Source: JBFHES01 sp041584015 (lineage in GTDB: Bacteria; Bacteroidota; Bacteroidia; Bacteroidales; M50B96). Taken from it: a stretch of 12,614 nucleotides of DNA. The translations under genes and the position numbers were made by a program. Positions within the stretch are counted from its first letter, which is position 1. Every line of letters begins with the position of its first letter. Of the stretch, positions 7,931 through 12,614 are shown piece by piece. The notes beneath the pieces are model-generated. The model was given only the letters and a program-made list of their open reading frames with translations, was not told the origin of the DNA and did not search any database. The stretch spans positions 1-12,614 of the forward strand of contig JBFHES010000127.1 of the NCBI GenBank assembly GCA_041584015.1. The letters are read 5' to 3'.

Positions 7931-9655
7931 ATGAGAAGAATTATTTTGAAGGGTTTCGTTTTAGCTTTTACTGTCTCATTAATGTCGTTTAGCGCATGCA
8001 TGAAACCAGAGTTCCCGGAAACAATCTATTCCGACGATCTCGAAGAAGTATTGGTTTCTGACGATTTTGATTGGAAGATAAAATCTGAGAAAACAATCGA
8101 GATAACCGTTCCTTACAACGAGGTTGTAACCATTAAATCATCAGATGAAAGTTTTATCTATTCCAAAGGAATGCCTAAGGATAATGTGTTTAAGCGAAAG
8201 ATTACGGTGGAGTCGTTTACCGAAACTATTCTTGTTGAATATTTGGGCAAAGTAAATACAATACCAATTACAGCTGGCGATAAAATCGAACATACCTTCA
8301 TGGTATTTAAGTCTGCCTTAACAAATGATAACCTCGTTGATAATGGCGATTTTGAAGACGTGAACTACAACTATGAAGACGAAAATAATTTGCAAAGCAA
8401 TATTTCAAGCAGCGATCTTGATATCTGGGTTTTGAAGTCGTGGCAGAATAACAAGCCAAATTCTCAGATTGCAACTGTAAGTAATAATGAGGTGATGAAA
8501 ATGACGGATAATAAAACCAATAAATTTACATTTGCCTATTATTATATCTTAGGAACTCCTAATACAGAATATGTATTGCAGGTTGATGCTGACCTGGTTG
8601 ATGACGAAGATGATTTAGAACCCTACGTTGAACTAGCATTCTTTTCAAGTAATGGCCAGGAAATTATTGGTTACGATATAGAGGTTGATCAAAGTGGGTG
8701 GAATACATATACAATCACACAAACAAGTCCGGTAAATGTAGCATATATTAAAGTCGTTTTAGCTACAACCAATTCTGGTAAAGGTGAAGTGCATTTTGAT
8801 AATGTACTACTTACCGAGGCCGCTGCCGATGCAGATGCGGATGGAATAGCTGATGACGACGATGCTTATCCAAATGATGCGACAAGAGCATTTAACTCTT
8901 ATTATCCTGCCGGTGGTAACGGGCTTATTGCATTTGAAGATACATGGCCTGCCAAGGCAGATTACGATTTTAACGATCTGGTTCTTAATTATCGTTTTAC
9001 AGTGGTTACCAATGCTGATGGCTATGTTGTAGAGCTTATTGGTAATTTTGTAATAGACAATATTGGAGCTGGTTATACAAACGGATTTGGATTTCAATTA
9101 CCTGGAAATAGTGCTTCATGGTATTCTTCAGTATCAGGTGTTGTGAATAATAGCTTCGAGGCCGGTCAAACATATCCAACGGTTATGCTGTATTCTGTCT
9201 CCGATTATTCGTACGAAGGTTTAACCTATCAAACAGTATTTACCTTAAATAGTAATGTAGCCGACGAAATGGATATTTTCATTGATGGCTGGAATCCATT
9301 TTTAACAGCACAGGGTGTTAGAGCTCATGAAATTCATTTACCATATTACGAGCCTACTGATTTGGCAGATTTAACGCTATTCGGAACTAATTACGATGAT
9401 GGCAATCCGAACGCATGGAATGGTAATAAACTAGTATCAGCAAAGTCGTATTTAACAGCAAGCAACCTGCCATGGGCTATTGATGTGACCCAGGATTTTG
9501 TTTGGACTGTTGAGCGTACGCCAATTAATGATGGGTATAATTTCTTTACAACTTGGGCTACTACTTCGGGACAAAGTTACTCAGACTGGTACTTACCTAG
9601 CGGTTCGTCGGGAACAGAAACTAATTATAGAAACGTATCAAACCTGGCTTTATAA
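7931..9655 (+). CDS. LruC domain-containing lipoprotein
   Basis: A 574-residue predicted lipoprotein. The signal peptide ends in a lipobox (FSAC) with the lipidated Cys at 23. Visible regions in order: a beta-rich N-terminal part (about 30-130); a jelly-roll/carbohydrate-binding-like domain (about 134-296) that opens with LVDNGDFED and closes with GEVHFDNVLLTE, as in CBM_4_9-type modules; a calcium-loop-like DADADGIADDDDAYPND stretch (300-316) resembling thrombospondin type-3 repeats; and the LruC/DUF4842 region (about 324-570) with YYPAGGNGLIAFEDTWP, DYDFNDLVLNYRF and a conserved W-rich C-terminus. No type IX secretion tail is apparent. It would be attached to the outer membrane; Glu/Lys residues follow the Cys, but not a clear surface-export signal. 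LruC is named after a Leptospira protein; the molecular function is not established. Monocistronic by context, with a hairpin just after it. Family assignment is strong; the sugar-binding role is inference. Confidence 0.87.
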   Translation: MRRIILKGFVLAFTVSLMSFSACMKPEFPETIYSDDLEEVLVSDDFDWKIKSEKTIEITVPYNEVVTIKSSDESFIYSKGMPKDNVFKRKITVESFTETILVEYLGKVNTIPITAGDKIEHTFMVFKSALTNDNLVDNGDFEDVNYNYEDENNLQSNISSSDLDIWVLKSWQNNKPNSQIATVSNNEVMKMTDNKTNKFTFAYYYILGTPNTEYVLQVDADLVDDEDDLEPYVELAFFSSNGQEIIGYDIEVDQSGWNTYTITQTSPVNVAYIKVVLATTNSGKGEVHFDNVLLTEAAADADADGIADDDDAYPNDATRAFNSYYPAGGNGLIAFEDTWPAKADYDFNDLVLNYRFTVVTNADGYVVELIGNFVIDNIGAGYTNGFGFQLPGNSASWYSSVSGVVNNSFEAGQTYPTVMLYSVSDYSYEGLTYQTVFTLNSNVADEMDIFIDGWNPFLTAQGVRAHEIHLPYYEPTDLADLTLFGTNYDDGNPNAWNGNKLVSAKSYLTASNLPWAIDVTQDFVWTVERTPINDGYNFFTTWATTSGQSYSDWYLPSGSSGTETNYRNVSNLAL

Positions 9656-9703
9656 TCAGATAGAAATACCTTAAGTGCACTTCTGGCACTAAAGAAAAAT
9701 ATT

Positions 9704-9739
9704 AAACGCAAGACTATTTCAATAATAGTCTTGCGTTTT
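9704..9739 (+). terminator. Hairpin terminator after the LruC gene
   Basis: A perfect 15-bp inverted repeat, AAACGCAAGACTATT (9704-9718), 5-base loop, AATAGTCTTGCGTTT (9724-9738), with the right arm ending in TTTT (9736-9739). It starts 48 bases after the LruC stop codon and ends 53 bases before the Nudix start, so it likely separates the two units. The stem is only moderately GC-rich and the T-tract is short. The upstream flank is A-rich, so it could also work from the other strand, though no minus-strand gene ends there. Confidence 0.8.
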
Positions 9740-9792
9740 AATGTTAATATATTCTTGCTAATACCTATATTTACTCTGTAAAAACAACTACT

Positions 9793-10218
9793 ATGGGGTA
9801 CACATATGAATATGCAAGGCCAATGGTTACAGTTGATATGATTGTAATTAGGGTTAACAACTCGTTAGCAGAAATTTTATTGATCGAAAGAGGGAAGGAG
9901 CCTTTTGCAGGTATGTGGGCGCTTCCAGGCGGATTTGTAGATATGGATGAGGATTTGCAAGATGCGGCTCATCGCGAGCTTCAAGAAGAAACTTCATTGC
10001 TAGTAGATGAGCTTTCTCAGTTTAAAACCTATGGTAAACCCGGAAGAGACCCACGCGGAAGAACCATCTCAATAGTTTTTCATGGCAAAGTAGAATATCA
10101 TTGCTCAGCTATAAGAAGTGGTGATGATGCTGCAGATGCTCGGTGGTTTAATATAAATGAACTTCCTGATCTAGCATTTGACCATGCTGTTATTGTTAAG
10201 GATTTTCTGGATGACTAA
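9793..10218 (+). CDS. Nudix hydrolase, ADP-ribose pyrophosphatase-like
   Basis: A 141-residue cytoplasmic enzyme expected to cleave a nucleoside diphosphate linked to another moiety (X), using Mg2+. The Nudix box runs from Gly47: G-x5-E53-x7-R61-E62-L63-x-E65-E66-x-S68-L69, with all metal-binding glutamates present but Ser where the consensus has the last Gly. LPGGFVDMDED upstream and a GKPGRDPRGR segment (81-90) place it with the COG1051 group, which includes ADP-ribose pyrophosphatases and the Nudix half of NrtR regulators. Here the protein ends right after the Nudix fold (ARWFNINELPDLAFDH), without the NrtR winged-helix domain, so it is an enzyme rather than a regulator. A weak -7-like TATATTTA lies at 9767-9774. 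The substrate is inferred and not certain. Confidence 0.9.
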   Translation: MGYTYEYARPMVTVDMIVIRVNNSLAEILLIERGKEPFAGMWALPGGFVDMDEDLQDAAHRELQEETSLLVDELSQFKTYGKPGRDPRGRTISIVFHGKVEYHCSAIRSGDDAADARWFNINELPDLAFDHAVIVKDFLDD

Positions 10219-10248
10219 AACCATTGTTATTAGAAATAAATTGAACTT

Positions 10249-11082
10249 TTATTGCTCGGTTTGAATCAGAGCTGTTTGTGGGTGCCTTATTCCTACGCTT
10301 GAGCTTAAAGATGCAATAACTTTACCTACTGCTATTTTAGCTTCTACCTGAACAGGTACTTTGTTCTTGTCGTCACTCACCCAAACCATCATTTCTTCAT
10401 CACTATCGAAAATGGTTCCGGCAACTAATATTGCTGAAAACTTTAAACATTTATACTGTGTTCCATTCTCGATTTCTATGGAATCTTTACCCAAATAGCG
10501 AATATAGATGTTGTGATATTGTCCACCAAGAAGAATCTTGAACGGTATAGAGTCATTTATTTGATAGGCATCAAAACTCATGGTTCTAATCTGGTAGGCG
10601 GTTGCCACAAGATCAGCTGCGTTTATTTGCAATGGAATGGTATCGGCATGTTTGGGATGATCAGAATCTTCAAATTCTGAGTAGATCAAATCGTTGTCGT
10701 AATCAAAGCGGTATTCGTTATGCAGCTCGAAGCTCCCTTCTCTTGTGTCGCGAATATGATGAATTGGGTTTAGGTTATTTTTGTTAACGTAAGTTGAGTA
10801 AAAGCCACCAACCTCCATTATCCAATCGTATGCCTTTAAAGATCTACCTTTGCTGCTAAGTAATAAACTGTTCTCATAACAATTATCTGAGGGTTCTACC
10901 GTAAAATCAACAGTTGCAGCACTAATCCAAATAAATCCCCAATTATAAAAAACTTCATAATGTAATTCTTCCGATTCATTAAATGGAAGTTTCGAAATGT
11001 CCGTTTGAGCATGCACACCATCAACCGAAATGAATACGAAGACTAGAATGAGTAGTATTATTGTATGTGGTTTCGTAAGCAT
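10249..11082 (-). CDS. Exported DUF3108 domain-containing protein
   Basis: A 277-residue secreted protein and the only minus-strand gene in the window. A signal peptide is clear: a basic start, a hydrophobic stretch at about 7-20, and a likely cleavage after VHA (residue 25). The mature protein opens with LPFNESEELHYEVFYNWGFIWISAATVDF, beginning at residue 32, the typical opening of the DUF3108 family, and ends with the family-like MMVWVSDDKNKVPVQVEAKI block beginning at residue 231. No lipobox is seen, so it is probably periplasmic or outer-membrane-associated. Function is unknown in the family. It converges with the Nudix gene across only 30 bases, in which I find no convincing terminator. 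A possible promoter lies directly upstream on the minus strand. Confidence 0.85.
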   Translation of the reverse strand: MLTKPHTIILLILVFVFISVDGVHAQTDISKLPFNESEELHYEVFYNWGFIWISAATVDFTVEPSDNCYENSLLLSSKGRSLKAYDWIMEVGGFYSTYVNKNNLNPIHHIRDTREGSFELHNEYRFDYDNDLIYSEFEDSDHPKHADTIPLQINAADLVATAYQIRTMSFDAYQINDSIPFKILLGGQYHNIYIRYLGKDSIEIENGTQYKCLKFSAILVAGTIFDSDEEMMVWVSDDKNKVPVQVEAKIAVGKVIASLSSSVGIRHPQTALIQTEQ

Positions 11083-11097
11083 GCCTCAAATTTTGAG

Positions 11098-11127
11098 CGA
11101 AACTACTAAAATATTTATGGCGGCAAA
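11098..11127 (-). promoter_or_regulatory. Possible Bacteroidota promoter for the DUF3108 gene
   Basis: On the minus strand, TTTG (11127-11124) and TAGTTTCG (11105-11098, one mismatch to TAnnTTTG) are 18 bases apart, within the spacing seen for Bacteroidota sigma-factor promoters. The predicted transcript start would lie only about ten bases before the ATG at 11082, leaving an unusually short leader, so confidence is low. Confidence 0.3.
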
Positions 11128-11234
11128 GACGAAGTCAAGCTTGATGAGGAAAATTGCTGACCTAGTTTTTTTTGATTTCTGAAATGAACATTTTTAAATA
11201 ATTGATATTATTAGATTTATTGTAGATCTATAAC

Positions 11235-11242
11235 TATTTTTG
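11235..11242 (+). promoter_or_regulatory. Promoter -7 element of the small lipoprotein gene
   Basis: TATTTTTG is an exact match to the Bacteroidota -7 consensus TAnnTTTG and sits 19 bases before the ATG at 11262. The -33 element is weak: TTAG at 11211-11214 is at a suitable distance (20 bases) but is not a clean TTTG. The position relative to the gene is similar to that of the thrS promoter. Confidence 0.4.
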
Positions 11243-11261
11243 CAAATTGAAAATTTGAATT

Positions 11262-11726
11262 ATGAAAAGAATATTGACATTAAGTCTGATTGTATTATTG
11301 TCGACAGTTATTTTTTCTTCATGCGAAGAAGAATTATCATTTTTAGCTAAAATGAGTGCTAATATTGATGGAGAAAGCTGGACAACAGTTGGAAGAACAA
11401 CTATTAAGCAGGGTGAAGCATTTATTGTAACTGGTACAACAATAGACGGGGAAGTGATAATTCTAACCATTAATGGTGCCGCAGAAGATACGTATGTGTT
11501 AAACCCGATATCTGGTGCTGCTGGATTCGGTGCAGTGTATAAAGCTTCTATCGATGCCTCAATTGAAGATACGTATATAAGCACGTCGGGCGAGCTCGTG
11601 TTAAGTGAAGTTGATACAGAAAACTCACGTATTTCCGGGACTTTCTCGTTTGAGGCTAAAAAGTTAGATGAAACCATCAACATTACGGAAGGTAAATTCG
11701 AAGATTTAAAATATACTGCCCAGTAG
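11262..11726 (+). CDS. Small lipoprotein, DUF6252-like
   Basis: A 154-residue predicted lipoprotein. A hydrophobic signal peptide ends in the lipobox FSSC, with Cys at 21 followed directly by EEE; acidic residues after the Cys are reminiscent of Bacteroidota surface-export signals but do not match the consensus closely. The mature part is a small beta-rich domain: MSANIDGESWTT near residue 31, an IILTI strand, DTYVLNP (76-82), SGELVLSEVD (109-118), then ISGTFSFEA (124-132) and ITEGKFEDL (141-149). This series of short strands (a strand with IDG.W, then TY.L, SGE and ISGTF.F.A) is what I associate with DUF6252-type lipoproteins of Bacteroidota; function is unknown. It stands alone between the divergent DUF3108 gene and thrS. 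A 149-codon frame runs antisense over most of it but has no family features. Confidence 0.75.
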   Translation: MKRILTLSLIVLLSTVIFSSCEEELSFLAKMSANIDGESWTTVGRTTIKQGEAFIVTGTTIDGEVIILTINGAAEDTYVLNPISGAAGFGAVYKASIDASIEDTYISTSGELVLSEVDTENSRISGTFSFEAKKLDETINITEGKFEDLKYTAQ

Positions 11727-11794
11727 GTTTTAGGTTTTTACCTCTTTGTTCAATATCCTGTTAACAACTTAGTGATACCAATCTCTTTGAGGTT

Positions 11795-11823
11795 TTTGTA
11801 TAACTAAATATTTAGTAATTTTG
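11795..11823 (+). promoter_or_regulatory. Bacteroidota-type promoter of thrS
   Basis: TTTG (11795-11798), a 17-base spacer, and TAATTTTG (11816-11823), an exact TAnnTTTG, together form the best -33/-7 promoter in the window. The predicted start of transcription lies near 11830, about 20 bases before the thrS ATG at 11850, so thrS would have a short leader with no room for a T-box or other riboswitch. Confidence 0.6.
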
Positions 11824-11849
11824 CCGCTTGATTTAAAAAATGTATTGTC

Positions 11850-12614
11850 ATGATAAAAATTACATTTCCAGACAATAATGTAAGAGAATATGAAGCCGGT
11901 GTAACCGGATTAGATATTGCTAGAAGTATTAGTAACCGTTTAGCCAAAGATGTAGTTGCAGCTACTGTTAACGATGAGTTATGGGATGCAACCCGTCCGA
12001 TAAACGAAGATTCAAGAGTAAGCTTAAAAACATGGAATGATGATGATGGAAAGCATGCTTTCTGGCATTCTTCTGCCCATCTTATGGCGCAAGCTTTAGA
12101 GCATTTATATCCGGGTATAAAGCTTTGGGTTGGACCAGCTCTTGAAAGTGGTTATTATTATGATGTTGATTTACCTGAAGGTAAAGTTATTTCTGATAAC
12201 GACTTTAAGCGCATTGAGGATAAAATGATTGAGTTGGCTCGACAAAAGAATGCTTTTGTTCGAACCGAAATGGCCAAAGATGAAGCACTGACCCATTACA
12301 CAGAAAAGGGTGATGAGTATAAGGTTGATTTGATCGATGGTCTTGAGGATGGAACCATTACTTTTTATACCCAAGGAGATTTCACCGACTTATGTCGCGG
12401 ACCGCACTTACCTAACACCGGAGTTATTAAAGCGGTTAAGGTATTGAGTGTTGCTGGTGCCTACTTTAAAGGAGACGAAACTCAAAAGCAGCTTACAAGA
12501 TTATATGGTATCTCATTTCCAAAAGCAAAAATGCTTGAGGAACACATGTTAATGCTGGAAGAAGCTAAGAAGCGTGATCATAGAAAACTTGGAAAGGAAT
12601 TAGATCTTTTCACC
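11850..12614 (+). CDS. thrS: Threonyl-tRNA synthetase, 3'-truncated
   Basis: The first 255 residues of threonyl-tRNA synthetase; the gene runs off the window. The enzyme charges tRNA-Thr in the cytoplasm. Residues 1-62 form the N-terminal TGS domain (MIKITFPDN onward, with GVTGLDIARSIS). The editing domain follows, and all four of its metal/catalytic-site residues are present at the same positions as in E. coli ThrRS: His73 and His77 in HSSAH, and Cys182 and His186 in CRGPH. The window stops at about the start of the catalytic core (ending KELDLFT), so the class II motifs 1-3 are not visible. The ATG at 11850 is chosen because it gives the standard N-terminus; an ATG ten bases upstream opens a different frame. 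In many bacteria infC, rpmI and rplT follow, but that is outside the window. Confidence 0.97.
   Translation, partial: MIKITFPDNNVREYEAGVTGLDIARSISNRLAKDVVAATVNDELWDATRPINEDSRVSLKTWNDDDGKHAFWHSSAHLMAQALEHLYPGIKLWVGPALESGYYYDVDLPEGKVISDNDFKRIEDKMIELARQKNAFVRTEMAKDEALTHYTEKGDEYKVDLIDGLEDGTITFYTQGDFTDLCRGPHLPNTGVIKAVKVLSVAGAYFKGDETQKQLTRLYGISFPKAKMLEEHMLMLEEAKKRDHRKLGKELDLFT

Noticed and set aside
8807..9097. 96-codon minus-strand frame inside the LruC gene
   Set aside because: It arises opposite the Asp-rich calcium-loop and LruC codons; composition is Ile/Cys-rich and unlike a real protein.
11234..11683. 149-codon minus-strand frame opposite the small lipoprotein gene
   Set aside because: It has a low-complexity Ser/Val/Ile-rich translation without signal, motif or plausible start context, and lies wholly opposite a gene with a clear lipobox; it is a shadow frame.
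11732..11743. AGGTTTTTACCT as terminator after the small lipoprotein gene
   Set aside because: Only a 4-bp stem, far too weak to be an intrinsic terminator.

Overview
The window looks like a chromosomal segment from a member of the Bacteroidota, probably a marine or anaerobic Bacteroidales/Marinilabiliales-type bacterium; the exact taxon is inference. Evidence includes AT-rich DNA, gene starts without Shine-Dalgarno sequences, promoter-like TAnnTTTG elements, and families typical of the phylum: GldA/GldF/GldG, an LruC-domain lipoprotein, an 800-residue two-FtsX permease, and a DUF6252-like small lipoprotein. No insertion sequence, phage gene, tRNA, rRNA or CRISPR array was seen.

Layout. Positions 1-777 hold the 3' part of an AlgX/AlgJ-like SGNH O-acetyltransferase. 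Positions 984-5159 hold a tight four-gene operon: an ABC ATPase (gldA), an ABC-2 permease (gldF), an auxiliary membrane-anchored protein (gldG) and a DUF4340 protein. Gaps are 24, 28 and 17 bases, and a near-perfect intrinsic terminator follows at 5188-5220. Next come an orphan MacB/FtsX-type permease (5372-7798) and a large LruC-domain lipoprotein (7931-9655) followed by a 15-bp hairpin. A Nudix hydrolase (9793-10218) then converges on the only minus-strand gene, an exported DUF3108 protein (10249-11082). A small DUF6252-like lipoprotein (11262-11726) follows. The window ends inside thrS (from 11850), preceded by a good Bacteroidota promoter.

How the genes work together. The clear functional unit is gldA-gldF-gldG-DUF4340. 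It encodes a complete ABC-2-type transporter (ATPase plus permease) with two inner-membrane-anchored periplasmic subunits. In gliding Flavobacteria, GldA/F/G are linked to gliding motility, but homologues occur in non-gliding Bacteroidota, and none of the type IX secretion or motor genes (gldK-N, sprA/E/T) is present here. Gliding therefore cannot be concluded. The other genes look like independent units of mostly envelope function (O-acetylation, lipoprotein, permease, periplasmic protein) plus housekeeping genes (Nudix, thrS).

No convincing previously undescribed system was found. The items most worth a second look are the DUF4340 subunit attached to the Gld transporter, the domain stacking in the LruC lipoprotein, the ATPase-less permease, and the altered catalytic or signature residues in the SGNH and Nudix proteins.
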